Below are positions 42,960-51,411 of a stretch of DNA of 64,000 bases, piece after piece. The DNA is from a bacterium (lineage in GTDB: Bacteria; Zixibacteria; MSB-5A5; CAIYYT01). Numbering within the stretch: position 1 is the first letter of the stretch; every line of letters begins with the position of its first letter. The stretch covers positions 372,001 to 436,000 of the forward strand of contig JADJGC010000002.1 in assembly GCA_016708315.1 (NCBI GenBank). Direction: 5' to 3'. The position numbers were made by a program, and so were the translations under genes. The notes beneath the pieces are model-generated. The model saw only the letters and a program-made list of their open reading frames with translations. It had not been told where the DNA came from and ran no database searches.

Positions 42960-44257
42960 CTGATCTCCACAACGAGGACAGTAGTGTCGTCAATCTGAAC
43001 ATTGGGGTCGACCACGCGAAAATCGTCGACTTCCTTTAGTAATCTTTCGGTAAGCTGCGATGGGCTCAAGGCTGCGTTGGTCTCAACAAACTCGCGCAGG
43101 CGTGCCCGGCCGTAGAGTTCGCCGGCAGCATTTTCACTTTCGCTAACACCGTCGGTGTAGAAGAGTACCTTGTCGCCTTGCTCAAGCGGGATTGTTTCAC
43201 ATTGGTACTCATATCCTGGGAATTGACCGAGCACCACGCCACCGGTTCGCCATTCAATGACTTCTTTGGATGTCTTCTGAAAATGGATCGGAGGAAGATG
43301 TCCAGCATTGACGTAGGTGCAGGTCATGAAGTTCAAGTTGAAGTAGCAATATGCCAGCGACAGAAACATATTCTTAGAACGAAGGACCTGATCGCAAAGG
43401 AACGTGTTCAGGTCGGTGACCATCAGGTCCATCTGTAAGTTCTTTCCGGCTTCCATACGGAATACCGATCGAACCGCTGCCATCATTAGGGCTGCGGGAA
43501 CACCCTTGTTCGAGACGTCTCCTACGATGACCACAAATTCGTGGTCGCTTAATCTGATAATGTCGAAGTAATCACCGCCGACATGTCCGGCAGGTACGTA
43601 TTTGGCCTCAATGATTGCGCCTTCGAATGTCGCAGTTGAATCGGGCAATAGCGCCTGTTGGACAGTGCGCGCTAATTCAAGTTCTTGTTCCATTTTCTGG
43701 GAGCGCAACTTGGATTTCATCAAGTTGGCGTTTTCAATTGCGACTGCGGCGAAGCGAACCAACATCTCGACGCGGAGTTTGTCTTCTTCAGCGAATCCGC
43801 TCTCGGAATCTTTGTTGACGACGACCAAAGCGCCGATTGTCATGTCGCGGGAAATGAGCGGCGCCGCGAGGATGCTGTCGATTTTTACGTGCTCATCCCC
43901 CAAGCTCGGCATTTCGTTGATGACCGCTATCTCTCCAGATTGCATTACCCAGTTAACGACATCAACATCGCCTTCCATTCGAACGACGGCTAGGGTTTCA
44001 CGATCGACGCCCCAGGACACTCGGGTCGATAGCTGTCCGTTTTCCTGTAGAACTATGCAGCCGACTTCCCCGCCAACTGTGCGGATCGCCATTTCCATGA
44101 CAGCCGCTAAGACACTTTCAAGGTCGAGGATTGAGGTAATCATGAGGCCCATACGGGCGACATCTTCGAGTTGAGAATTTTGGTCGGCGAGCTTTATTTC
44201 AAGTTCGTAGAGTCGTTTTTCGAATATTGCAAGGTGGTCTTCAATACGAGAAAGCAT
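42956..44257 (-). CDS. GAF-PP2C (RsbU/SpoIIE-type) phosphatase
   Basis: 433 aa. N-terminal coiled coil (about 10-35), GAF domain (about 40-180), a linking helix, then SpoIIE-type PP2C with metal ligands in 'VGGDYFD', 'IVGDVSNKGVPAALMM' and 'LFYTDGVSESENAAG'. It would dephosphorylate the STAS protein in response to a ligand of the GAF domain or a partner. First gene of the long minus-strand run. Confidence 0.94.
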   Translation of the reverse strand: MLSRIEDHLAIFEKRLYELEIKLADQNSQLEDVARMGLMITSILDLESVLAAVMEMAIRTVGGEVGCIVLQENGQLSTRVSWGVDRETLAVVRMEGDVDVVNWVMQSGEIAVINEMPSLGDEHVKIDSILAAPLISRDMTIGALVVVNKDSESGFAEEDKLRVEMLVRFAAVAIENANLMKSKLRSQKMEQELELARTVQQALLPDSTATFEGAIIEAKYVPAGHVGGDYFDIIRLSDHEFVVIVGDVSNKGVPAALMMAAVRSVFRMEAGKNLQMDLMVTDLNTFLCDQVLRSKNMFLSLAYCYFNLNFMTCTYVNAGHLPPIHFQKTSKEVIEWRTGGVVLGQFPGYEYQCETIPLEQGDKVLFYTDGVSESENAAGELYGRARLREFVETNAALSPSQLTERLLKEVDDFRVVDPNVQIDDTTVLVVEIR

Positions 44258-44309
44258 GATTTCCTATCTCAGCGAATCCTGTCGGTGTAAGTGTCGCTCT
44301 TGAGCGATG

Positions 44310-44504
44310 TTACGGCGCTGCGCTTAGTAGCTCTATCGGCGAGGCTAGGTAAAACTTGATTTTGTTGTCGATATAAACTTTGACGGGATTTGGACCATGA
44401 TTTAGGAGTGAAACAGTTGCAATTTGTTGCTTTGCGCCGTTGAAATCGCGAGAGGGGTTTTTAACTTGACAGAATCGACCTTCGGTCGTATTCTTATACG
44501 TAAA
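44310..44504 (-). other. open frame lacking a start codon, possible gene remnant
   Basis: Sixty-four codons between two stops in the gap before the phosphatase gene, reading e.g. 'IATVSLLNHGPNPVKVYID' and 'NKIKFYLASPIELLSAAP'. The composition is protein-like but there is no ATG, GTG or TTG and I do not recognise it. Could be a degraded 3' end or chance. It overlaps the plus-strand promoter at 44466. The rest of the 44258-44716 gap shows no gene. Confidence 0.25.
44466..44494 (+). promoter_or_regulatory. candidate sigma-70 promoter for the M1 peptidase
   Basis: Perfect TTGACA at 44466-44471, 17-base spacer, TATTCT at 44489-44494. It would leave a leader of about 215 bases before ATG 44717. 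Confidence 0.5.
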
Positions 44505-44716
44505 CTAATGAGCGACAAAGAAGTTGTTCGTTTCTCACGAAGTTCTTCATTTCTTAAGAGCTGAGTTCATCGCTAATTGTCTTACCCTCACCAGTGGCGA
44601 TTTTCGGCGGAGAAATTGCGGCGAAGTCTGACTTTGACGATTCCAATTGTAAATAATCCACACAAGAGTGCCCGGCCGAGCATGACTTGGGCCTCACATA
44701 TATTCTTGGAGGAATA

Positions 44717-46930
44717 ATGCCACGCATCCTAATGGTGTTGCTCTCGATTGTCTTGACATCGGGTTGCCTTTTTGCCCAGACGCGGACGTACGATTACAAG
44801 AACTTGACGGCTGAAGAGATTCAAGAACTTAAGGTTCTGCGGCACGAGTTTTATGATGCAAAATCTGCCGGTAAGACGGCTGAAATTCGCAAGTCTGCCC
44901 TGCGGGAAAAGATGTTCATGGATGGCAACCAAGCCAACTTTGACGTCAAGTATTACGGTATCAATATCTATCTGAACTTTTCGAACGGCACTATTGTCAG
45001 CCGGGTCGATTACAAGATCAAGTCTACAATTGCCGGATTGAATGCGGTAGATCTCAACTTGACTACCGACCTCATTGTTGACTCAGTTCGCTTTGGAGGA
45101 ACACCTGCTGCATTCAGCCATACGGCTGACCTGCTGAGTATCACTACACCGACGGCATACGGGCTCAATGTGGAATTCAACATGTCAGTTTACTATCACG
45201 GTGCTCCTGTCTATACACCGGGACAACAAGGTATGGAATTCGCCAGCGTTAATGGATTCACAATGTGCTGGACGAACTGCGAGCCTTTCGGTGCGCGCTA
45301 TTGGTGGCCGTCCAAGGATAACCCGGCAGACAAGCCGGACTCGATTGATCTCTACATTGACTATCCGAGCATTTATAAGACAATGTCGAACGGAGTCATC
45401 GTTTCTGATGTTGCGAACGGTGCAAATCGCAGGTTGATTCATTTCAAGCACAACTATCCGATTGCAACCTATCTCGTGGCTATAACGTGTGCGAATTTTA
45501 CTTCATCGATTCAGACTTGGAACTATGACAGCCAATCGATGCCGGTATACTCGTACACAGTTAACAACAACGCGAGATTCTCATTTGAAGCTTGGATGAT
45601 ACCAGTACTAAATGCGCTTTCGGATCGTTGGGGAACCTATCCTTTTATAACTGAGAAAGCCGGAAACGCTCATTATGGTTGGGGCGGCGCTATGGAACAC
45701 CAGACTACATCTTTCTATAACCCGACATTCTATACCGATTGGGTTATTGCCCACGAGACCGGACACCAATGGTGGGGTGACATGATCACCTGCAACACCT
45801 TCAATCACATTTGGCTGAACGAAGGTTTTGCATCTTATAGCGAAGCGTTGTTCTTTGAGGAGCGCGATGGATTCAATGCGTACAAGAATTGGCTTCAGAC
45901 GCAGAAATTTACCGGCGCCGGCACCGTTTATGTCGAGAACACCGCAACCGACGACATTTTCGACGGGAATTTAGTTTACGACAAAGGATCGTGGGTTGTG
46001 CATATGCTGCGCGGTGTGCTCGGCGACAGCGTCTTCTTCAATCACGCGATCAAGGATTACTACGATTCAGAGCACAAATACGGTTCTGCGACAACGGAGA
46101 ATTTATCGTCTATCGTCTCGAATGCGGCGGGAACTAACATGTCGTGGTTCTTCAATCAATGGATCTACGGCAACGGATCACCTAATTACGAAATTGCCTA
46201 CGATTGCGAACCGACCGACACTGGCGACTATCGATTGGTATATCTCATTCAACAGACGCAATCGACAGGTACCTACTTCAAGATGCCGATTCGGACTCGT
46301 TTTGTAACCACGGCCGGGCCGGTTGATACGGTGATTTGGAATGAAGGAGCCGCGCAGGTTTATGTGATGCACTTTGCGGATTCAGTAACCAATGTCATTT
46401 TCGATGCAGACGAATGGATACTTCGCACTGTGACGACGAAACCGCTTGGGTTGACAATTGTCACCGGGTCGTTGCCGAGTGCATACAACACCGTGCCTTA
46501 TTCGGAGAAGCTGGACGCAATTGCCGGAGTGCCGCCCTATCACTGGACATTCCTTGGCGGCGACTTGCCGTTTGGTATGACATTTCAGGGAGATACGGTT
46601 GGAGTGATTTCCGGAACGCCGACTTTCCCTGCGGATTACTTTTTTACTATTCGATGTGAGGATTCAAACATCCCACCTGCGATTTCGCAACGGAGCTTCT
46701 CGATCACTGTCGAGGAGGCGCCGATTGGTGTGGACGGTGATGTCGACGGCAACGGATCGATCACCATATCCGATGTGGTGTATCTGATTGGCTACATTTT
46801 CTCCGGTGGTCCGGCACCTGACCCAATGTCAGCAGGCGATGTGGATTGCAGCGGCAATGTCACGATTTCAGACGTGGTAATGTTGATCAACTACATCTTT
46901 GCCGGCGGACCGCAGCCGAATTGTCCGTAG
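44717..46930 (+). CDS. secreted M1 aminopeptidase with Ig-like and dockerin-type tail
   Basis: 737 aa. Signal peptide ending 'CLFA|QT'. M1 zinc site H346-E-x2-H350 and Glu369 (HEXXH-18-E), 'WLNEGFASYSEALFFEE', and the exopeptidase motif GxMEN as 'GGAMEH'. After about residue 575 a He_PIG-type Ig-like domain and a two-repeat dockerin-type tail ('GDVDGNGSITISDVVYLIGY', 'GDVDCSGNVTISDVVMLINY'). It trims peptides outside the cell. GGAGGAAT precedes ATG 44717; an in-frame ATG at 44687 would spoil the signal peptide. Confidence 0.93.
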   Translation: MPRILMVLLSIVLTSGCLFAQTRTYDYKNLTAEEIQELKVLRHEFYDAKSAGKTAEIRKSALREKMFMDGNQANFDVKYYGINIYLNFSNGTIVSRVDYKIKSTIAGLNAVDLNLTTDLIVDSVRFGGTPAAFSHTADLLSITTPTAYGLNVEFNMSVYYHGAPVYTPGQQGMEFASVNGFTMCWTNCEPFGARYWWPSKDNPADKPDSIDLYIDYPSIYKTMSNGVIVSDVANGANRRLIHFKHNYPIATYLVAITCANFTSSIQTWNYDSQSMPVYSYTVNNNARFSFEAWMIPVLNALSDRWGTYPFITEKAGNAHYGWGGAMEHQTTSFYNPTFYTDWVIAHETGHQWWGDMITCNTFNHIWLNEGFASYSEALFFEERDGFNAYKNWLQTQKFTGAGTVYVENTATDDIFDGNLVYDKGSWVVHMLRGVLGDSVFFNHAIKDYYDSEHKYGSATTENLSSIVSNAAGTNMSWFFNQWIYGNGSPNYEIAYDCEPTDTGDYRLVYLIQQTQSTGTYFKMPIRTRFVTTAGPVDTVIWNEGAAQVYVMHFADSVTNVIFDADEWILRTVTTKPLGLTIVTGSLPSAYNTVPYSEKLDAIAGVPPYHWTFLGGDLPFGMTFQGDTVGVISGTPTFPADYFFTIRCEDSNIPPAISQRSFSITVEEAPIGVDGDVDGNGSITISDVVYLIGYIFSGGPAPDPMSAGDVDCSGNVTISDVVMLINYIFAGGPQPNCP

Positions 46931-46958
46931 CATTCGATTACTGGGCTGATTTAGAGGA

Positions 46959-46989
46959 ACGAGTCGTGAAAGCGGCTCGTTTTTCTTTT
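46959..46989 (+). terminator. rho-independent terminator after the M1 peptidase
   Basis: 8-bp stem ACGAGTCG/CGGCTCGT (one G-U), 6-base loop, then TTTTCTTTT. Confidence 0.85.
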
Positions 46990-47063
46990 GAGGCGTTTGG
47001 AGAACTGAGCGTGGCACCTACAATAATCCGAAGCTAGAATCTGAAGGAAGACTCTATTCAAAC

Positions 47064-47474
47064 TTAAGACCAGTCGACAGCGTACTTGCCGTTCTCAGTA
47101 GGAAGGCGGTCGGAGTTACTTCCTGCCAACATTTCGAGCACGGCATCCTTGAGATTGCCTACCTCGCTCGGTGTAACGACGCAATGATCAGCCATCCACG
47201 TGAAGAAGTCATTCCAGTAGTTGAAAGAATCGCAAGAGAGCAGCACGCGCACGTGGGGTTTGATTTGCACCAGATAATCGAGGATGCGGTGAACTTCTTC
47301 ATTGGGCTTTTCGGCGTTCATGATCACCAAGTCTATGCTGCCGTTGCGCTCGAGAAACTTCGCGATACTTTCTTCGCCCGATACTTCGTGAGCAGTCATT
47401 CCTTCGAGCATCAAAGCGCCAGCGCATTCAGTACGAAATGCGTCGTCGTGACTGCAGATAAGGATGTTCAGCAT
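47064..47474 (-). CDS. pseudo-receiver domain protein
   Basis: 136 aa with a receiver-like fold: 'MLNILICSHDDAFRTECAGA' keeps the acidic pair, but the phospho-acceptor position is Asn53 ('IDLVIMNAEKP') and the conserved Lys is absent. It therefore cannot be phosphorylated normally and may act as a constitutive or ligand-gated protein module. AAGGAG lies eight bases before ATG 47474. Monocistronic. Confidence 0.78.
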   Translation of the reverse strand: MLNILICSHDDAFRTECAGALMLEGMTAHEVSGEESIAKFLERNGSIDLVIMNAEKPNEEVHRILDYLVQIKPHVRVLLSCDSFNYWNDFFTWMADHCVVTPSEVGNLKDAVLEMLAGSNSDRLPTENGKYAVDWS

Positions 47475-47716
47475 ACTACACACTCCTTGTGTAACAAGGT
47501 TAGTTGAGATTCAACGCACAAAAGTGCAAACGCTAAATCGAGAAAACAAATGTACAGATAGTTCGGCCAGTGAACTCTATGGAGAGAGAAACAGGAAACT
47601 AGGGTAAGGCCACAAGCGCAGCCGGTCTGCTTCTATTTCTTATACGCAGGTTATGATTTTGTTGTTCAACAAAATGGCGGGAAACGAGAAGAATCGACAA
47701 GAAACATCGGGAGTTG

Positions 47717-49024
47717 TCACGATCGGGTGCGATTTTGATCTTTGACTTCAGCCAGCGGGCTGCACTCTTCAATCCGGTTATGAAGGAATTCACGTTCTTT
47801 CGGATTAGCCGCGGTAGTCAATGCCCTGCGGTAGTGTGTCATCGCAGCGTCATAATCACCCTGTCGTCGATACAGGTCCGCAATAACGGAGTGATAGAGA
47901 TAGTGATTCTCGACCTGTTCAAGACGCTGACTTGAACGGAGCTCTTCAAGAGCAACTTCAGGTCCGTTGACCATTGCCAAGGCTACCAAACGGTTGAGAA
48001 GGATCATCGGCTCAGGCTGGAGTTCGAGCAAGCGGTCATAGTAGAACAGGATTCGCGGCCAGTCGGTGGCTTCATAGGTAGATGCTGTGGCATGAGTGGC
48101 GGCAATTCCGGCCTCAAGGTGAAAGCGACTCAAGGTCTGACCCGTAGCTGCATCCTGGAGGTGTTCCAAGCCCTCGCTGATGAGTTGTCTATCCCAAAGC
48201 GTTCTGTCTTGGTGTTCCAGGAGTAACAATTCGCCAAAAGCACCCAATCGCGACGGCAAACGAGCCGACTGAAAGCAGAGCAAGGCGGTCAGTGCATGCA
48301 ACTCCGGCCGATTTTGCGCTGACGATGTCAGCAGCAAACGCGCAAGTCTGAGGGCCTCGGCGCAGAGTTCGTATCGTATCAGCCTGTCATCTTGATGGGA
48401 TGAGTAGCCCTCATTGAAAAGCAGATATATGACTTCGAGAACTGAATCGATTCGAGATTCGAGCTGCCCAATGTCGGCTTCGGTACTGGTATCCACGTTT
48501 TCAAGTAGCTTTTGCTTAGCTCTAGTAATTCTCTTGGAGATGGTCTCTTCCCTACTGAAGTAAGCTGCCGCAATCTCCTTGGCGCTGAACCCGCAAGCAA
48601 CTTGGAGTGTCAAGGCGCACTGTGATTCCCTTGAGAGGCAAGGATCGCACAAGGTAACCATCATTCGCAACATGTCATCGGGAATCTCGGTTCGAAAGCG
48701 AGAAGTATCGGTATCGGCATACGGAGCGAAATCACTGTCAAGGCCGACGGATTCTGATTCCTCTGTGAACTGCTTTTGGGAACGTAGATTGTCAAACAAT
48801 CGGTTGCGAGCGACAGTGAAGAGCCAGCCGCCCGGGTTCTGCGGTATCTCTCGCAGAGGCCAGTTCTTGAGGGCAGTCAGGAGACTCTCTTGTACGGCGT
48901 CTTCAATATTGTCGAGTTCCTGAATACCGAACTGCCTCACAAGACTTGCAACAGCGGATCCCCAGTAGTTTCGGAAAAGATGCTCGACGAGGTACTCGGG
49001 AGTTGGATTAGCGTTCGCATTCAC
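47717..49024 (-). CDS. ECF42-type RNA polymerase sigma factor with C-terminal TPR-like domain
   Basis: 435 aa. Sigma-70 region 2 (about 15-80, 'EDAVQESLLTALKNWP', 'GGWLFTVARNRLFDNLR') and region 4 (about 125-180, 'FSAKEIAAAYFSREETISKRITRAKQKL'-like helix-turn-helix), followed by the about 200-residue DUF6596/SnoaL-free helical extension characteristic of ECF42. No anti-sigma gene. A DGPF/YCII protein gene sits 12 bases upstream, the known hallmark partner of this group. Confidence 0.9.
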   Translation of the reverse strand: MNANANPTPEYLVEHLFRNYWGSAVASLVRQFGIQELDNIEDAVQESLLTALKNWPLREIPQNPGGWLFTVARNRLFDNLRSQKQFTEESESVGLDSDFAPYADTDTSRFRTEIPDDMLRMMVTLCDPCLSRESQCALTLQVACGFSAKEIAAAYFSREETISKRITRAKQKLLENVDTSTEADIGQLESRIDSVLEVIYLLFNEGYSSHQDDRLIRYELCAEALRLARLLLTSSAQNRPELHALTALLCFQSARLPSRLGAFGELLLLEHQDRTLWDRQLISEGLEHLQDAATGQTLSRFHLEAGIAATHATASTYEATDWPRILFYYDRLLELQPEPMILLNRLVALAMVNGPEVALEELRSSQRLEQVENHYLYHSVIADLYRRQGDYDAAMTHYRRALTTAANPKEREFLHNRIEECSPLAEVKDQNRTRS

Positions 49025-49036
49025 GAATAAACTTCC

Positions 49037-49378
49037 TTAGGAATAGTCGCTTATTTGACGAATCTCGACAGAGCCTCCGTTTGCGATATTTGGGCTGGCC
49101 CTCGCAATGACGACAGCTTCGTTGTAGTCTGCTGCCTCAATCAAGAAATAACCGCCAACAGCTTCCTTGGTCTCAACAAATGGTCCGTCGACAATTGTGC
49201 CGCGAACGGAAGAGACAATACGGCCATTGGGCTGCAGTTCGTCGCCAGCTTTGTATTTTCCCTGAGTGCGCAGTTCCCTAACCCAGGCGATGTATTTTTC
49301 GACGATTTTCTGCATCTCTTCGGGTGACTTGCTTTCGGCCTCGCCGCCGCGGAATAGTAACATGAAGTCGGGCATTGG
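49037..49378 (-). CDS. DGPF/YCII-domain protein, ECF42 partner
   Basis: 113 aa. YCII-like ferredoxin fold with the name-giving motif in 'GTIVDGPFVETKEAVGGYFL'. Start ATG 49378 has AAGGAAT upstream; a longer frame to 49501 reads into the palindromic repeat and is unlikely. ECF42 sigma factors are typically encoded next to such proteins and drive them. TGTCGA on the minus strand (49452-49447) matches the reported ECF42 -35 element, but I could not match a -10 at proper distance. Confidence 0.9.
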   Translation of the reverse strand, partial: PMPDFMLLFRGGEAESKSPEEMQKIVEKYIAWVRELRTQGKYKAGDELQPNGRIVSSVRGTIVDGPFVETKEAVGGYFLIEAADYNEAVVIARASPNIANGGSVEIRQISDYS

Positions 49379-49479
49379 ATTCCTTTCGGTGAGAAGGTTG
49401 ATTGGTTTTGGTGACGCTGTCCTGCCTGAAAGATTCGGGGTTGAGCTCGACAATTGAATAAACTTATGCGTGTTTGAAT

Positions 49480-49497
49480 CCCACCGCAAGCGGTGGG
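49480..49497. repeat. REP-like palindrome CCCACCGC-AA-GCGGTGGG
   Basis: Perfect 8-bp palindrome (49480-49487, 49490-49497) upstream of the DGPF gene. Resembles dispersed palindromic repeats of many genomes. Confidence 0.5.
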
Positions 49498-49662
49498 GCA
49501 CCTACCGTTAATGAAGTCAATAGAGCAGACTCGCATGACTGTTCTTAAATGATACTCATGACTAACAGCTTCGGCTGTTTGGAATATAGACGGTTAGTCG
49601 ATGCCAAATTGGACACGGGAACTGCAAGTTTTCGAAGAAATCCAGAAAATTCAGGGCCAATG

Positions 49663-49696
49663 AAAAGACCGCAGTGAGTGTCTACTGCGGTCTTTC
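49663..49696 (-). terminator. terminator downstream of the DUF2807 gene
   Basis: Perfect 12-bp stem AAAGACCGCAGT/ACTGCGGTCTTT (49664-49675, 49684-49695), 8-base loop; on the minus strand followed by T. The plus-strand tail is also T-rich (TCTTCTTG). Confidence 0.75.
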
Positions 49697-49777
49697 TTCT
49701 TGTGCTCTGGCGCACAAGTTTCGCCTACAGGGACGGCGTAAGCAGTCGCGCGGGCTGACAGGGATCCCGTTTGGCTG

Positions 49778-50479
49778 CTATTTTCTTTTACGAATTTTTC
49801 CGCTGCCGTTGACGCTGCTGTATACGTTGTCAGGTTTGCCAACATATAGGACATCGCCACTGCCGTTGATTTCGGCATCTAGAACTTCGACGGCGCTGAC
49901 CTCAGCAGTACCGCTACCGTTGATCGAAACCGTGACTTCGCGAGCGACGACATCATCAGTGTGGACATCTCCGGAACCGTTGATTTCAATTTCGAGCAAG
50001 TCGACTTTGCCGGTCGCGACCAATTCACCAGAGCCGGAGATGATGGCGCGGAACTTTTTTGAGTCGAGGTTGGTGATATCGATTGTGCCGGAGCCTTCCG
50101 AGTTGATCAATTCAAGTTGAGGTACTGAAATGACTACTTGAACATTGTGTCGGGTGGAAAACGATTCCTCGGTTTCGATGATCAGTGTCTTTCCGTCTGA
50201 GTCGGTCCGGATGAAGTCTATGAGATTATCATCAAAGGTGATTGTAACGCTTTGCGTCTTGCCGACTTCGACCTTTAGGTCGACGCCGAGATTGCTTTCA
50301 ATTCTAACGAACGGATCGACTGTCCGTGTCTGCGTTGTGAGAACATCGGAGCCTTCGATCATGTCGTGATGGTTATTAATTCTCTGATTGTATCTCTTTC
50401 CAGATGCGAAAACGCTATCTGAAGCAACAATGGACGCTACCAACAGTACTGCTGCACATAGTAGTCTTAAACAAGTCAT
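49778..50479 (-). CDS. DUF2807 (GIN domain) secreted protein
   Basis: 233 aa. Signal peptide ('LLCAAVLLVASIVASDSVFA'), then a right-handed beta-solenoid type sequence with regularly spaced 'GSG' turns ('NSEGSGTIDI', 'ISGSGELVA', 'INGSGDVHT', 'INGSGTAEV', 'INGSGDVLY', 'VNGSGKIRK'). This is the putative auto-transporter adhesin head/GIN domain. Short basic C-terminus. ATG 50479 with GGGAGAG upstream. Function unknown. Confidence 0.88.
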   Translation of the reverse strand: MTCLRLLCAAVLLVASIVASDSVFASGKRYNQRINNHHDMIEGSDVLTTQTRTVDPFVRIESNLGVDLKVEVGKTQSVTITFDDNLIDFIRTDSDGKTLIIETEESFSTRHNVQVVISVPQLELINSEGSGTIDITNLDSKKFRAIISGSGELVATGKVDLLEIEINGSGDVHTDDVVAREVTVSINGSGTAEVSAVEVLDAEINGSGDVLYVGKPDNVYSSVNGSGKIRKRK

Positions 50480-50562
50480 GCGATACTCTCCCAAATTGAA
50501 GTCGATGTGATTTCAATTACGGAGATTTCGGAGAAATGTTGCAGGAAACTTAAATCGTGCGA

Positions 50563-51348
50563 TTAGGCGACGGTTGTGTCCAATTCAAGGGAGACCGGGC
50601 AATGATCGGAGCCCATGACGTCGGGATGAATTGCGGCATTCTTCACCCGGTCGGCAATATTCCTGCTGACGAAGAAGTAGTCAATCCGCCAGCCGACGTT
50701 TCGGTCACGAGCTCGGGTCAGCATGTCCCACCAGGTGTACTGGCCGGGTTCTTGATTGAAAATTCGGAAGGTGTCGACGAAACCAGCGGCGAAGAATCGG
50801 TCCATCCAAGCCCGCTCTTCCGGGAGAAAGCCGGAGACTTTGATGTTCTCTCTTGGACGAGCGAGGTCGATCTCTGAATGTGCGGTATTGACGTCGCCGC
50901 AGACGATTACTCCCCTCCCCTTTCCAACGAGTTCTGAAACGTGCGACTGAAAGGCCTCATAAAAATTCATCTTGTATTGCAGGCGTTCTTTGGAGGCTTT
51001 GCCGTTTGGGAAATAGACGTTGAATAGAGTAAAGTCTGCGAATTCAGTCGCGACGATGCGACCCTCGTTATCAAAGAGAGATTGTCCCATTCCATGCGCT
51101 GTTGCGACTGGTGCGTAGCGAGAGTAAGTGACTACGCCACTGTAGCCCTTCTTGACGATTGAAGACGAAAAGTGTGAATGATAACCATTGATGTTCGTGA
51201 GTGATTCATCCAATTGTTCGGGAGAGGCTTTTGTCTCCTGCAAACAGACGATGTCGGCATTGATAGCTGTCATCCAATCGAGAAAGCCCTTCTTTGCGGC
51301 CGCGCGGATGCCGTTGACGTTCCAGGAAACGAGTTTGATGGTTTTCAT
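50563..51348 (-). CDS. xth: exodeoxyribonuclease III (AP endonuclease)
   Basis: 261 aa member of the ExoIII/Xth family acting in base excision repair. Motifs 'VSWNVNGIRA', 'CLQETKA', 'VCGDVNTAHSEIDLA', 'WWDMLTRARDRNVGWRIDYF' and 'GSDHCPVSLEL' contain the metal- and catalysis-related Asn, Glu, Asp and His. Start taken at ATG 51348 because the family begins with MK-x-SWNVNG. Confidence 0.94.
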   Translation of the reverse strand: MKTIKLVSWNVNGIRAAAKKGFLDWMTAINADIVCLQETKASPEQLDESLTNINGYHSHFSSSIVKKGYSGVVTYSRYAPVATAHGMGQSLFDNEGRIVATEFADFTLFNVYFPNGKASKERLQYKMNFYEAFQSHVSELVGKGRGVIVCGDVNTAHSEIDLARPRENIKVSGFLPEERAWMDRFFAAGFVDTFRIFNQEPGQYTWWDMLTRARDRNVGWRIDYFFVSRNIADRVKNAAIHPDVMGSDHCPVSLELDTTVA

Positions 51349-51411
51349 GCGGGCTACCATAATCAATTCAATGTTGCGGGTCAAGTGCCTGCACACTCGA
51401 GGTACAGCCGT

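Noticed and set aside
47656..47675. ATTTTGTTG/CAACAAAAT palindrome after the ECF42 gene as a terminator
   Set aside because: AT-only stem with no T-run after it; too weak to call.
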